From Rhodospirillales bacterium (GTDB taxonomy: Bacteria; Pseudomonadota; Alphaproteobacteria; UBA828): DNA of 38,524 nucleotides. The DNA lies in NCBI GenBank assembly GCA_028818855.1, contig JAPPMY010000182.1, positions 1 to 38,524 on the forward strand, read 5' to 3'. The number at the start of each line of letters is the position of its first letter. The first letter of the stretch is position 1. The notes under the pieces were generated by a model. The model was given only the letters and a program-made list of their open reading frames with translations, searched no databases and was not told the origin of the DNA. The position numbers were made by a program, and so were the translations under genes. Below are positions 15,172-24,492 of this stretch, piece after piece.

Positions 15172-17196
15172 TCAGAGGCGCACGTCGTGCAGCGGCCGGC
15201 TCCAGTCCCGGGCGCGCTCTGCGACGCGCGCGATGTCCTCTTCCAGCATCAGGCCGTCCGCGACCAGGCGTTGCGCCGCCTCGACGATCGCGGCGACGTA
15301 GCCATCCGCGTCGCCGTAGCGCTCTTCGATCGACGGCCGCGGGTCGCCGGTGGCGGCGCGCACCGACTCCGTGTCGGGCAAGGGGATCGTGCTGCCGGTG
15401 AACTCGTGCATGGCGCCCTCTCCGTGGCCCCTGCCCCGCAGGTTCCAGCCGGTGTAGGTCGCGAGCGGCACTTGCACCATCGGCACGCGCACGCCTGCGA
15501 CATCGTTGCCGTCGGCGTCGACCGCCGGCACCAGCACGGTGTAGCCGTCGGGATCGACGACCTCGGGCGGCAGCGTGCTCTGAATGCCTTCCCCTGCCTC
15601 CGGCCCGAAGTCGTAGAGCGGCAGCGCGCTCGGCCCGCGCGGCGTGGCGATGCCCGGAATGGCGGGGAACCCTGCCCGCCACTCGTCCATGCCGACGAGG
15701 GTGCCGTCGCCGCGCTCAGGGATGCGGCTCGCCGGCGGCTCCACGCCCTCGCTCGCCCAGCGGTCCATCGCGTCGAGCAGCGCGCGGAACAGCATCGAGG
15801 TCTGGACCACGTTGCTCGGGTTCTGGCAGATGCCGCGCTCGGGCGCGCCCTGGTTGGGATCGGCCACGTGCGGCGCGCTCGACCAGAAGTAGACCCGCAC
15901 GTTCTCGGGCTGCGTGAGGTCGTTGCCCTCGGTATCGGTATGCACGAGCGAGCCGCGCCGCTGCCAGTATTCCGTGGCGCTCTGGCTGTGGAAGATCAGC
16001 GGGTCGGTCTCTGGCCGCTTGCAGATCGCGTCCCTCCTGCCGGTCAGATGGTCCGTGCACGCGGCATAGGAGAACGGGAAGCTGTCGGCGGCGTTGTCAT
16101 GGTCCTCGTACTGCTGACCCGCCGGCACGACGACGTTGGCGAAGCGGTGGTTCATCCACATACGCCCGCAGCCGGCGACGTGCGCCAGCACGCCGTCGAA
16201 CACCCTGCGCCCGGCGGCATCGGCGTTGAAGCCGCGCCAGATCGCGTCGCGGATGCAGCGCCCCGTCTGCGAGCGTCCGAAGGCATAGGCCTTCTCCATC
16301 GGCCCGCCTTCCGCCACCGGATTGGCGCGGCCTTCGCCGTCGCGCGCCTCGTACTTGAGGAAGCTCACGAGGTCGCGCACCGCGACGAAGCCCAGCCCCA
16401 GAACCAGCGGGTCGCGGCCTTCGTAGACCAGCTCGTAGATCCAGCCGGGCTCGAAGCCACCCGGCATGTGGATGTGAGTGTCGGACTCGACGATGGCCTG
16501 CTCGGCGCCCTGGAAGTCGAGCCCCGCGCCTGTTTCGACGCGCGCGAACCGCCACGCCCCCGGCGAGACCTCCACGCGCTCGTCATCGGGGTAGCGGCGG
16601 CGCGTCAGCCTTGCCTTCGAGGGATCGCGCGAGACCGCCGGGTGGCTGCGGGTGGAGACCCAGCCGCTCAGCGGCAGCGTGGTCACGCCCTCCTGCGCGA
16701 CGATGAACTCGGTCCGCACCGGGCCGGTGAGCGGCGCGCCGCCGTCGGTCGCCACAGGCAGGTCCATGACCATACGGCCATCGCCCGGCAGCAGGTCTCC
16801 CTGCCAGGCGCCCCACACCACCGTGTAGCCGCGGCGGAACAGGTAGCCGTTGCCGGCATGCTCCAGCGTCGCCGGATCGTTGCAGGCCGGCGCGTCGCAA
16901 AAATACTGCACCGCCCGCTTGTTGCCGCGATTGCCGTAGTCGAAGAAGAGGCGCCTGTTTCCGCGGGCGGCCTCCACCGGCCTCAGGATGCAGAGGTCGG
17001 CCGCGAACTCGACCAGCCCGTCGCGATTGCGCGGGGCCTTGTCCAGGTCGACGATGCCGGCCTGCGCCGGTGCGTCCGGGTCGACGGCAAACCGCGCCCG
17101 CCCGACGAGCCGCTCGTATGCCCCGGCGCTCGCAAACTCGTGCCCGCCGGCAAAGGCGGAACGCTCAAGGATGTCGATGGCGATCCTGCTGCTCAC
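15172..17196 (-). CDS. large alpha/beta hydrolase domain protein (PF20091-like)
   Basis: A 674-residue protein of the family annotated as 'alpha/beta hydrolase domain-containing protein'. The nucleophile motif GRSQTGR places Ser309 as catalytic; DYGNRGNKRAVQYFCD near residues 86-101 and VWGAWQGDLLPGDGRM near 127-142 are family landmarks. No signal peptide is seen. The reading frame is open to 17286, but the GTG at 17196 with GGGGAG six bases upstream is the best start. Members are large and mostly uncharacterised; a few are esterases. It is divergent from the unknown protein at 17327 with 130 bases between, and upstream of the importer on the same strand, so it might act on the imported compound. 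Confidence 0.8.
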   Translation of the reverse strand: MSSRIAIDILERSAFAGGHEFASAGAYERLVGRARFAVDPDAPAQAGIVDLDKAPRNRDGLVEFAADLCILRPVEAARGNRRLFFDYGNRGNKRAVQYFCDAPACNDPATLEHAGNGYLFRRGYTVVWGAWQGDLLPGDGRMVMDLPVATDGGAPLTGPVRTEFIVAQEGVTTLPLSGWVSTRSHPAVSRDPSKARLTRRRYPDDERVEVSPGAWRFARVETGAGLDFQGAEQAIVESDTHIHMPGGFEPGWIYELVYEGRDPLVLGLGFVAVRDLVSFLKYEARDGEGRANPVAEGGPMEKAYAFGRSQTGRCIRDAIWRGFNADAAGRRVFDGVLAHVAGCGRMWMNHRFANVVVPAGQQYEDHDNAADSFPFSYAACTDHLTGRRDAICKRPETDPLIFHSQSATEYWQRRGSLVHTDTEGNDLTQPENVRVYFWSSAPHVADPNQGAPERGICQNPSNVVQTSMLFRALLDAMDRWASEGVEPPASRIPERGDGTLVGMDEWRAGFPAIPGIATPRGPSALPLYDFGPEAGEGIQSTLPPEVVDPDGYTVLVPAVDADGNDVAGVRVPMVQVPLATYTGWNLRGRGHGEGAMHEFTGSTIPLPDTESVRAATGDPRPSIEERYGDADGYVAAIVEAAQRLVADGLMLEEDIARVAERARDWSRPLHDVRL

Positions 17197-17326
17197 CCCA
17201 TGCTCCCCGCCGTCGTCTCCGGCGCGATCACCCGGCCCACCATGCACCGTCCACCGCCCGGCTTGTGGGAGAAACTCCCGCTGCACTACCGTTCAAACTA
17301 AGGGAGTCGCAGGGAAGCAGGCAATC

Positions 17327-18898
17327 TTGAGTGTCGATCAGCAAAAGCCCGCGCTGACCTGGTTTTGCGTCCGCACGAACGGCGAGGCGCAACGTCAGGG
17401 GTGGAAGAGCGACGTTCCGCTCGCCGACCTGCCCCGGCACGTCGGCGCAGGCGAAGGCGACGTGGTCGAGGCGTGCGTCGTCGAGTCCGTTCGCCCCGTC
17501 GCGCACGAGAAATTCTCCCGGTCCTTCCGCCAGCGCGACCGCGGACTCCTCGGCATCGAGATCACCCTTGGCGACAAGCGCACGCGGCTGGCGCCGACGC
17601 AGATGCTGGCCGCCAACCTGCGCTTCGACCGGGCGCTGGAGACGTTTCTGCAACGGCAGGGGGCCACGGCGGACGAGTTTGCCGCCGATGGCCGCCTGCT
17701 CTCGTTCTCGACCCGGCAATACCTGCTGCCGGGCAGCGGCGCGGGCAGGCCGACGAGGCTGCTTCGCGGCGGCACGGTGGTCGCCCCGATGCCCTCGCAG
17801 GGCGAGGACCGGGCCGCCGATCTGGCCGACGGCATCGGCCGATGGATGGTCAACAACCTGACGGCGGAAGGCGCGCTGCCATACAGGTACTGGCCGAGCC
17901 AGGGCAAGGAGGCGCCGGGCGACAACGCCATTCGCCGGTTCCTGGCAAACCGCGCTCTCGCCCAGCTCGGAGAACTGCGCGGCAGCGCGGAAGTGCGCGA
18001 GGCCGCCCGCCGCAACCTGCGCTACAACCTCGACCGCTACTTCCAGGACATCGGCGACGGGCGCGGCGCGATCGTGGAGGAGGCCGGGGCCAAGCTCGGC
18101 GCCGCGGCCCTCGCCGCCCTGACCATTCTGGAGAGCCCGGCGCGACAGGAGTTCCTTCCTGTATTGACCAAGCTGGCGGCCGGCGTGGCCTCGATGGTGG
18201 ACCGGGAGCGCGGCTTTCGGACGTTCTTCTTCCCGCCCGAACGCGACGGCCAGAACTGGAACTTCTATTCCGGAGAGGCGCTGCTGTTCTGGGCGGAGGC
18301 CCTGCGGCGGGGCGCGGATTGCGCGCCGACGCTGGAACAGTGCGCGGCGGTCTTCGAACGCTGCCGGGCCTGCCATTTCGAAGACCGCAACCCGGCCTTC
18401 GTGCCGTGGCACGCGCAGGCCTGCACGTCGTTGTTCGCCTGCTCCGGCCGGCGCGAGTTCGCCGACTTCGTGTTCGAGATCACCGACTGGCTGTTGCCGA
18501 TGCAGCAGTGGGACGGGTTGCCGACGGACCTGCGCGGGCGCTTCTACAACCCGAAGCGGCCGGAGTTCGGCCCCCCGCACGCGTCCTCCACAGGCGTCTA
18601 TCTGGAGGGCCTCGCCGACGCGGAAGTCCTAGCCCGCGCGGTGGGAGACTGGTCTCGCGCGTCCGCTTACGAGCGGGCCATTCGCCGCGGCCTGCGTGCG
18701 CTCAGGCAACTGCAGTTCCGCGACGAGCGCGACGCCTTCTACGTTTCCGAGAGGAAGCGCGTCATGGGCGCGCTCCGCATCGAAGTCTACGACAACGAGA
18801 TCCGCGTCGATTCCGCCGGCCACGCCCTCACGGCGGTCGTGAAAATCCTGCGGCCCATGACATTCGGCGCAGGCGCCGGCTCTCGGAAACCCGTCTGA
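17327..18898 (+). CDS. conserved protein of unknown function, predicted helical (alpha/alpha) barrel
   Basis: A 523-residue protein that resembles a conserved proteobacterial family I cannot name with certainty. Residues 70-120 (GLLGIEITLGDKRTRLAP) form a beta-rich N-terminal part; from about 160 it is mostly paired helices with DGIGRWMVNNLTAEGALPYR (168-187), YWPSQGKEAPGDNAIRRF (188-205) and later WNFYSGEALLFWAEAL, the texture of six-hairpin glycosidase or epimerase folds. No signal peptide is present. No ATG lies near; TTG 17327 with AGGGAAG nine bases upstream is the likely start. A CRACH sequence at 346-350 is probably not a haem site because the protein is not exported. It stands alone between a divergent hydrolase and a convergent hydratase. 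Confidence 0.6.
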   Translation: MSVDQQKPALTWFCVRTNGEAQRQGWKSDVPLADLPRHVGAGEGDVVEACVVESVRPVAHEKFSRSFRQRDRGLLGIEITLGDKRTRLAPTQMLAANLRFDRALETFLQRQGATADEFAADGRLLSFSTRQYLLPGSGAGRPTRLLRGGTVVAPMPSQGEDRAADLADGIGRWMVNNLTAEGALPYRYWPSQGKEAPGDNAIRRFLANRALAQLGELRGSAEVREAARRNLRYNLDRYFQDIGDGRGAIVEEAGAKLGAAALAALTILESPARQEFLPVLTKLAAGVASMVDRERGFRTFFFPPERDGQNWNFYSGEALLFWAEALRRGADCAPTLEQCAAVFERCRACHFEDRNPAFVPWHAQACTSLFACSGRREFADFVFEITDWLLPMQQWDGLPTDLRGRFYNPKRPEFGPPHASSTGVYLEGLADAEVLARAVGDWSRASAYERAIRRGLRALRQLQFRDERDAFYVSERKRVMGALRIEVYDNEIRVDSAGHALTAVVKILRPMTFGAGAGSRKPV

Positions 18899-18962
18899 AG
18901 CAGTCAGGACAGGTGATCGCCGCCGGCGTCATGCCGCGAACACGGTTTCTGTCGCGCCGCCC

Positions 18963-19769
18963 TCATCGCCCGGCATCGCGCCAGGCGATGGCGGCGCGCA
19001 GGCCCTGCGTCCGCGCGATCTCCAGGAACTCGCGCTTGGTGGCCGTTCCCTCGGCTTCGATCAGAAGGTCCTGCTCGAGCGCCATCTCGAGCGCATCGTC
19101 GAGGCCCATCATGCGGTACATGCGGTTGACCGTCGCCTTGGTGCGCCTGAGCAGCGCAGGCTCGACGGCGGCCATGCGGCGGGCGAGGGCGAGCGCAGCC
19201 TCGACCTCGTCGCCGGCCGGCACGACACGGTTGACCAGACCGATCTCGTAGGCGCGCTGGGCGCCGATCTCGTCCTCGCCGGAGAGCAAGATCTCCTTCG
19301 CGTGCTTGGGCCCGGTGAGCCAGGGCATCAGCATCACGACGATCCCCGCGCCGAAGCGCAGCTCGGGCTCGCCGAAGCGTGCATCCTCGGCCGCCACGGT
19401 CACGTCGCAGGCGAGCGCCAGCTCGCAGCCGCCGGCGAGCGCCGGGCCGCGCACCGCAGCCACCGTGGGCTTCGAGAGATGCCAGAAGCGCATCACGGTG
19501 TCGAAGTCGTCGCGCAGCACCTCGCGCCACTGGGCGACCCCTTCCGGCGGGGCCGCGGCCTGCTCCTTGAGGTCGAAGCCCGACGAGAAGGCGCCGCCCG
19601 CGCCGGTCACCACCAGCGCGCGGAGCGTTTCGTCGGCCTCGGCCGAGTCGCACACCGCATTGAGTTCCGCCAGCATGGTGCGGTCCATCGCGTTGGCGCG
19701 TTCCGGCCGGTTGAGCGTGACGAGCCCCACCGCCTCCCGTCTCTCGAACGTGATGCGTCGATAGTCCAT
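18963..19769 (-). CDS. enoyl-CoA hydratase/isomerase family protein
   Basis: A 268-residue crotonase-fold protein. The oxyanion-hole segments are GAFSSGFDLKE and GPALAGGCELALACDV, and the region of the second catalytic glutamate is ARFGEPELRFG, so both acidic positions of classical enoyl-CoA hydratases appear present. C-terminal KREFLEIARTQGLRAAIAWRD is typical of the family. The ATG at 19769 is chosen because GGAGG lies six bases upstream; the open frame beyond it is GC-rich shadow. It should hydrate an enoyl-CoA or isomerise or cleave a related CoA ester in the cytoplasm. It is divergent from hyuA (167 bases between), so it may share regulation with the hydantoinase-type operon. Confidence 0.9.
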   Translation of the reverse strand: MDYRRITFERREAVGLVTLNRPERANAMDRTMLAELNAVCDSAEADETLRALVVTGAGGAFSSGFDLKEQAAAPPEGVAQWREVLRDDFDTVMRFWHLSKPTVAAVRGPALAGGCELALACDVTVAAEDARFGEPELRFGAGIVVMLMPWLTGPKHAKEILLSGEDEIGAQRAYEIGLVNRVVPAGDEVEAALALARRMAAVEPALLRRTKATVNRMYRMMGLDDALEMALEQDLLIEAEGTATKREFLEIARTQGLRAAIAWRDAGR

Positions 19770-19936
19770 CGCAGGCCTCCGGGATGGATGCGCCGGCACG
19801 ACGATACCACTTCGCGCGCCCTGAACGGCGCTGGCGGGCCGCATACGCGCACGCGGTTCTCCTCGTGCCGCGCTCCCGCGCCTTGATTTCATGCGCCCGC
19901 CCGGCAAGATGGCCGCGAACTGACGAAAGGCGGGGG

Positions 19937-22057
19937 ATGAGCACGCAGGGCGAGGCCCGCTACGTGGTCGCGACCGATGTGGGAGGCACATGCACGGACG
20001 CGGTGCTGTTTGCCGCCGGCGAGCCGGTCCGTCTCGGCAAGGCGCTCTCCACCCCGCCCGGCTTCGCGGACGGCGTGCTCGCCGCCGTCGCCGCCGCGGC
20101 CGCCGATACCGGCCTCAGCACCGACGAGCTTCTGGCGCAGACAGCGCTCTTCATGCACGGCTCGACGGTCGTGGACAACACGCTGCTCACCCGCTCCGGC
20201 GCAAGGACCGGCCTGATCACCACGGAAGGCTTCGAGGACACGCTCGTCATCACGCGCGGCGCCTACGGCCGCTGGGCCGGCCTCACCGAGGACGGCATCA
20301 AGCACCCGGTGGCGACCGACCGCGCCCCGCCCCTGGTGCCGGGCGCGCGCACGAGGGGCGTGCCCGAGCGGGTGGACTACAAGGGCGCGGTGCTGCGCGA
20401 GCTGGACGAAGAGGCCGTGCGCCGGGCGGTTCGCTCGCTGGTGGAGGATGACGCGGTCGAGGCCCTTGCGGTCTCCTTCCTCTGGTCCTTCTACAACGAC
20501 AGCCACGAGCGCCGCGTCGGCGAGCTGGTCCGCGAGGCGGCGCCCGGCGTCTACGTCACGCTCTCGAGCGAGATCGCGCCGGTGCCGGGCGAATACGAGC
20601 GCGCGTCCACCACGGTCATCAACGCCTACGCAGGGCGTATCGCCAGCGACTACATCACCAGCCTGCAGGCGCTCCTGCGGAGCCGGGGCTACGACGGGCC
20701 GCTGCTGGTCATGCAGGGCTACGGCGGCCTGCTCCCGGCCGAGGAAGCCGCCGGGCGGGCCGTGGGCATGCTCGAGTGCGGCCCCGCCGCCGGCGTCATC
20801 GGCAGCCGCCATCTCGGCCGGCTGATGGAGGACGAGGACATCATCGCCTGCGACATGGGGGGCACGACCTTCAAGGTGGGCGTGATCCAGGGCGGCGCCA
20901 TCGACTACGCCCGCGAGCCCATGGTGGACCGCTATCACTACGTCGCGCCGAAGATCGAAGTGGTCTCCATCGGCGCAGGCGGCGGCAGCATCGTCGCCCT
21001 GGATCCCGCCACCGGGGTGCCGGGCGTGGGGCCGGCGAGCGCGGGCGCGAGACCCGGGCCGGTCTGCTACGGCCTCGGCGGAACCGAGCCCACGCTCACC
21101 GATGTCATGCTGCTGGTCGGCTACATGGACCCCGGCACCTTCCTCGGCGGCACCATCACGCTCGATGCGGAGAAGGCGCGGGAGGTCTTCACCGAAAAGA
21201 TCGCCGCGCCGCTCGGCATGAGCGTGGAAGATGCCGCCATCGGCATCTACCGCATCGCCGCGGCGCAGATCAGCGACCTCATCCACGAGATCACCGTCGA
21301 GCGCGGCCTCGACCCGCGCGATTTCGTGCTGCACGCCTTCGGCGGCACCTGCGGCCTGCTCTGCGGCGTGTTCGGCGCCGAGCTTGGGGTCAGGCGCACC
21401 GTCATCCCCTACACCGCCTCGGTGAACGCCGCCTTCGGCCTGCTCTCGGCCGATATCGTCCACGAGTACAGCGTCACCAGGACCCTGCCCGCGCCGAGCC
21501 CGGCCGCCGAGATCAACGCGATCTACGCGCCGATGGTGGAGCGCGCCCGCGAGCAGCTTGCGGCCGAAGGGTTCGCCGACGGCGCCATCGCCCTCGACTG
21601 GTCCATCGACCTGCGCTACGGCCGCCAGGTGCACGAGGTGACGACGCCGGTGGCCGGCGGCGGACCCATGGACGACGATGCCGCGGTCCGCCTCGCCGCG
21701 GACTTCGAGGCGCTCTACGAGCGCAAGTTCGGCCAGGGCTCGGCCTACCGCGCCGCCGGCATGGAGATGACGATGTTCCGCCTCACCGCCCGCGGCCTGG
21801 TGGAGCGCCCCCGCGTCGAGACGGCCGCGCTCGACGGCGCCGACCCCGACCGGGCCCGTATCGGCCGGCGCGACATCTTCGTGGAGGCCGCAGGCGGACT
21901 CGCGCCGTGCGACATCTACGACTTCGAGCGGCTCGACCCCGGCAACGTCGTCGCGGGGCCTGCCGTGATCCACACGCCGATCACCACCATCGTCGTGCAG
22001 TCCGGCCAGACCGGCCGGGTGGATGCCTACCGCAACACCATCATCGAACGCGATTGA
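19937..22057 (+). CDS. hyuA: HyuA-type hydantoinase/oxoprolinase subunit
   Basis: A 706-residue ATP-binding subunit of the hydantoinase/oxoprolinase/acetophenone carboxylase family. The N-terminal phosphate motif DVGGTCTD is at 14-21 (Cys where Phe is common), followed later by CDMGGTTFKVGVIQGG, SIGAGGGSIVALDP, GARPGPVCYGLGGTEPTLTD and LHAFGGTCG. These subunits use ATP to activate a cyclic amide or ketone for hydrolysis or carboxylation. The ATG at 19937 is preceded by AAGGCGGGGG. HyuB follows nine bases downstream and a small zinc-ribbon protein overlaps HyuB, which fits the carboxylase branch as well as the hydantoinase branch. Subunit complex expected in the cytoplasm. Confidence 0.92.
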   Translation: MSTQGEARYVVATDVGGTCTDAVLFAAGEPVRLGKALSTPPGFADGVLAAVAAAAADTGLSTDELLAQTALFMHGSTVVDNTLLTRSGARTGLITTEGFEDTLVITRGAYGRWAGLTEDGIKHPVATDRAPPLVPGARTRGVPERVDYKGAVLRELDEEAVRRAVRSLVEDDAVEALAVSFLWSFYNDSHERRVGELVREAAPGVYVTLSSEIAPVPGEYERASTTVINAYAGRIASDYITSLQALLRSRGYDGPLLVMQGYGGLLPAEEAAGRAVGMLECGPAAGVIGSRHLGRLMEDEDIIACDMGGTTFKVGVIQGGAIDYAREPMVDRYHYVAPKIEVVSIGAGGGSIVALDPATGVPGVGPASAGARPGPVCYGLGGTEPTLTDVMLLVGYMDPGTFLGGTITLDAEKAREVFTEKIAAPLGMSVEDAAIGIYRIAAAQISDLIHEITVERGLDPRDFVLHAFGGTCGLLCGVFGAELGVRRTVIPYTASVNAAFGLLSADIVHEYSVTRTLPAPSPAAEINAIYAPMVERAREQLAAEGFADGAIALDWSIDLRYGRQVHEVTTPVAGGGPMDDDAAVRLAADFEALYERKFGQGSAYRAAGMEMTMFRLTARGLVERPRVETAALDGADPDRARIGRRDIFVEAAGGLAPCDIYDFERLDPGNVVAGPAVIHTPITTIVVQSGQTGRVDAYRNTIIERD

Positions 22058-22065
22058 GGCCCGCC

Positions 22066-23895
22066 ATGGACCCGATCACCTTCTCCATCATCCGCCATCG
22101 CCTCTTCCGCGTCATCGACGAGGCGGTAATCACGCTGAAGCACGTCTCCGGCAGCGCGATCACCAACGAGGGCCACGACCTCATGGTCTCCCTCTACCGC
22201 GCCGACGGCTCGCTGCTCATGGGGGGCGTCGGCTTCCTGCACCACCTGACCAGCGCCGCCGAGGCGTGCAAGGCCGTGATCCGCCGCTTCGAGGGCGACA
22301 TCGGCGAGGGCGACGTCTTCCTCACCAACTGCCCCTACACAGCGGCGCTGCATACGTCCGACATCTACCTGGTGGCGCCGATCCACCACGAGGGCCGGCT
22401 GGTGGCGTGGAGCGCCTGCTTCGTCCACGTCTACGACATCGGCGCGATGGTGCCGGGCGGCTTCAGCCCGGATTCGCGCGATATCTTCACGGAGGGCTTC
22501 TCGTCGCCCGGCATCAAGCTGGTCGAAGGCGGGACCATGCGCCGCGACGTGATGGACACGCTGCTCAACATGGTGCGCGCGCCGGAGATGGTGGCGCTCG
22601 ACCTCTCCTCAATGATCGCGGCCAACAACGTGGCGCGGGAGCGCATGGGGGCGCTGATCGAGAAGTACGGCGCCGGGCCGGTGGACGAGGCCTGCGCCGC
22701 GCTGGTCGATCAGTCCGAGACGCTCTTCCGCAAGCGCCTCCGCGAGCTGCCCGACGGCCGCTGGGAGGCGCGGCAGTACTTCGACATCGAGGGCGAGACC
22801 TGCCGCGTCCTGCTCACGATGACCAAGGAAGGCGACGAACTCACCTTCGACTTCACGGGCTCCAGCCCGCAGTCCCACTACGGCATCAACTGCACCTACT
22901 GGGCCTCCTGGGGCGGGTTCTTCGCCCCCCTCTTCCCGCTGCTCTGCTACGACATCACCTGGAACGACGGCGTTCTCAGGCCGATCAGGATGATCGCGCC
23001 GGAAGGCACCATCGTGAACTGCACCCGCCCCGCACCGGTCTCGCTCGCAACCGTGGGCACGATTCAGTCGGTGAACAACGCCGCCTGCACCTGCATCGCC
23101 AAGATGCTGTCGGCGAGCGAGAAATACGCCAGGGAGGCCACGGCGGTCTGGCACGGCAGCCACTTCGCCATCTTCATGTTCGGCCTCAACCAGCGCCGGC
23201 AGGAGGCCATCGGCATCCTGACCGAAACCTTCGGCGGCGCGGGCGGCGCGCGCACCTTCGCCGACGGCATCGACGTCGGCGGCGAAATACCCAACCCCAT
23301 CGGGCGGATGGCCAACGTCGAGACCACCGAGGCGACCTTCCCGGTCCGCTACCTCTTCCGCCGGGCGCGCCCGGATACCGGCGGGCCGGGGCGCTGGCGC
23401 GGCGGCAACGCCATCGAGTTCGCCCTGGTGCAGCACGATTCGCCGGAGGGTGGCATCAACTACGTGGTCTCCGGCAAGGGCACCGAGTTCTCCATGAGCG
23501 AGGGCCTGGGCGGCGGCTATGCCGGCGCGCCCTGCGCGTACCGCTGGGTGCACAACAACCGCGCACGGGAGGCCGGGCACAATGTCGACCCCTTCCCCAC
23601 CTCGCTGGACGGGATGACCGGCGAGGCCGAGACGATCTCCTGGGGCGTCTTCCCCCTGAAGGGCGAGGACGCGCTCTATGTCCGCTCGGACGGCGGCGGC
23701 GGCTACGGCGACCCGCTGGAGCGCGAGCCCGCGCGCGTGCAGGCCGACATCGAGGCCGGCATGGTGTCCGAAGGCGTGGCCGCTGCGGTCTACGGCGTGG
23801 TCATGGCGGACGGCACGGTGGACCATGAGGCGACGCGCGCCAAGCGCGAGGGGTTGCGCCAGGCCCGGCTTACAACGCCGATGGCCGCTGAATGA
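22066..23895 (+). CDS. hyuB: HyuB-type hydantoinase/oxoprolinase subunit
   Basis: A 609-residue partner of HyuA. It opens MDPITFSIIRHRLFRVIDEA, has TNEGHDLMVSLYRADGSLL near 35-53, TNCPYTAALHTSDIYLVAP, and the late family block DVGGEIPNPIGRMANVE followed by FPVRYLFRRARPDTGGPG and WRGGNAIEF. HyuB and HyuA together form the ATP-dependent hydantoinase, 5-oxoprolinase or acetophenone-carboxylase core. The ATG lies nine bases after the HyuA stop; its TGA overlaps the start of the small zinc protein (ATGA), indicating tight co-expression of the three. Length is on the long side for stand-alone HyuB, mostly through a C-terminal extension after GGGGYGDPLEREP. Confidence 0.92.
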   Translation: MDPITFSIIRHRLFRVIDEAVITLKHVSGSAITNEGHDLMVSLYRADGSLLMGGVGFLHHLTSAAEACKAVIRRFEGDIGEGDVFLTNCPYTAALHTSDIYLVAPIHHEGRLVAWSACFVHVYDIGAMVPGGFSPDSRDIFTEGFSSPGIKLVEGGTMRRDVMDTLLNMVRAPEMVALDLSSMIAANNVARERMGALIEKYGAGPVDEACAALVDQSETLFRKRLRELPDGRWEARQYFDIEGETCRVLLTMTKEGDELTFDFTGSSPQSHYGINCTYWASWGGFFAPLFPLLCYDITWNDGVLRPIRMIAPEGTIVNCTRPAPVSLATVGTIQSVNNAACTCIAKMLSASEKYAREATAVWHGSHFAIFMFGLNQRRQEAIGILTETFGGAGGARTFADGIDVGGEIPNPIGRMANVETTEATFPVRYLFRRARPDTGGPGRWRGGNAIEFALVQHDSPEGGINYVVSGKGTEFSMSEGLGGGYAGAPCAYRWVHNNRAREAGHNVDPFPTSLDGMTGEAETISWGVFPLKGEDALYVRSDGGGGYGDPLEREPARVQADIEAGMVSEGVAAAVYGVVMADGTVDHEATRAKREGLRQARLTTPMAAE

Positions 23896-24167
23896 GCGCG
23901 ACCCGCATATCGGCCACCCTTGTGGTGAACGACGACCGCGCCATCGCCTGCATGGCCTGCGGCTACGCCCTCGGTCCGGCCGGGGAGCCCTGGAAGGCGG
24001 CCGCCCGTCTCGACGAGCAGCCCATGCAGGGCGCCGGCGGCGCGCCCTACAGCAACGCCGAGCGGGTCCTGCTGCGGCGCTTCTTCTGCCCCGGCTGCGG
24101 CGCCCTGCTCGACACCGAATCGGCGCTCGCAGGCGACCCCTTCCTCACCGACATCGTGCGGGTGTAG
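23892..24167 (+). CDS. small zinc-ribbon subunit, acetone carboxylase gamma-like
   Basis: A 91-residue protein with two CxxC pairs, Cys20/Cys23 (CMAC) and Cys66/Cys69 (CPGC), which probably hold one zinc. The FFCPGCGALLDTE segment and overall layout match the small gamma-type subunit found beside HyuA/HyuB proteins in acetone and acetophenone carboxylases. Its ATG overlaps the HyuB stop. In the known complexes the small subunit is needed for a stable heteromeric enzyme. Its presence argues that this HyuAB pair is a three-subunit enzyme, possibly an ATP-dependent carboxylase, not a plain hydantoinase. It is shorter than the gamma subunit of true acetone carboxylase (from memory about 150-170 residues), so assignment to family is fair, to substrate not. 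Confidence 0.72.
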   Translation: MSATRISATLVVNDDRAIACMACGYALGPAGEPWKAAARLDEQPMQGAGGAPYSNAERVLLRRFFCPGCGALLDTESALAGDPFLTDIVRV

Positions 24168-24264
24168 GCTGTTGGCGCCGAGTAGGTGGCGAGTTCCATC
24201 AGTTGTATCTGACGCGGTTTGCCAGACCGACGCGGCAGCACTTGTTTAGTTCGTGGAGGGCACA

Positions 24265-24492
24265 ATGGGCGTGCGACGGTCGCAGGTTGATGCTGTCGGA
24301 TCGGACCGGATCCAGCGGACCGACATGAGCGGTCACGGCGGCGCCGAGCCATCTGCGCCAGGCCGCCAAGGCTTTGCCGCGGCTTATCGGGACTTCGCGG
24401 AGGAAACCGACCTCGCGACTCTCGCGCTCGATCCGGGCGAGCTGTTCGCGGACATACGCAAAGAAGCGCAAGGGCGTGACGTCCCGTTGTAA
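24265..24492 (+). CDS. VapB-like antitoxin
   Basis: A 75-residue protein immediately upstream of a PIN toxin and overlapping it (TAA/ATG share 24492). The C-terminal half, FAAAYRDFAEETDLATLALD and then DPGELFADIRKEAQGRDVPL, is the toxin-binding tail seen in short antitoxins next to VapC. The N-terminal 20 residues look less conserved; a second ATG at 24325 would give a 55-residue form and is a serious alternative, though ATG 24265 has GGAGGG just upstream. A GACGCGG heptamer occurs twice (24211-24217 and 24229-24235) in the leader and might be part of an operator, but this is speculative. Antitoxin of this kind usually represses its own operon with VapC. Confidence 0.7.
   Translation: MGVRRSQVDAVGSDRIQRTDMSGHGGAEPSAPGRQGFAAAYRDFAEETDLATLALDPGELFADIRKEAQGRDVPL

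Noticed and set aside
15077-15682. A minus-strand frame ending in an outer-membrane-like tail (GVSIPVYWGRN)
   Set aside because: It overlaps the 3' end of the large hydrolase in another frame, has shadow-type composition before the tail, and no signal peptide.
18362-18376. CRACH as a possible c-type haem site in the unknown protein
   Set aside because: There is no signal peptide and the surrounding fold is a predicted cytoplasmic helical barrel, so covalent haem attachment is unlikely.
19893-19922. TTGATT as a -35 box for the hyuA operon
   Set aside because: The sequence 17 bases downstream (AAGATG) is a poor -10 and the region is GC-rich; evidence is too weak to list as a promoter.
19770-19991. 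Longer start for the enoyl-CoA hydratase at 19991
   Set aside because: The first 74 residues have no crotonase features and overlap the hyuA start; the ATG at 19769 has GGAGG at ideal spacing.
19889-21973. A 694-codon minus-strand open frame opposite hyuA
   Set aside because: Low-complexity Ala/Gly/Asp/His composition and complete overlap with a clear HyuA gene mark it as a shadow.
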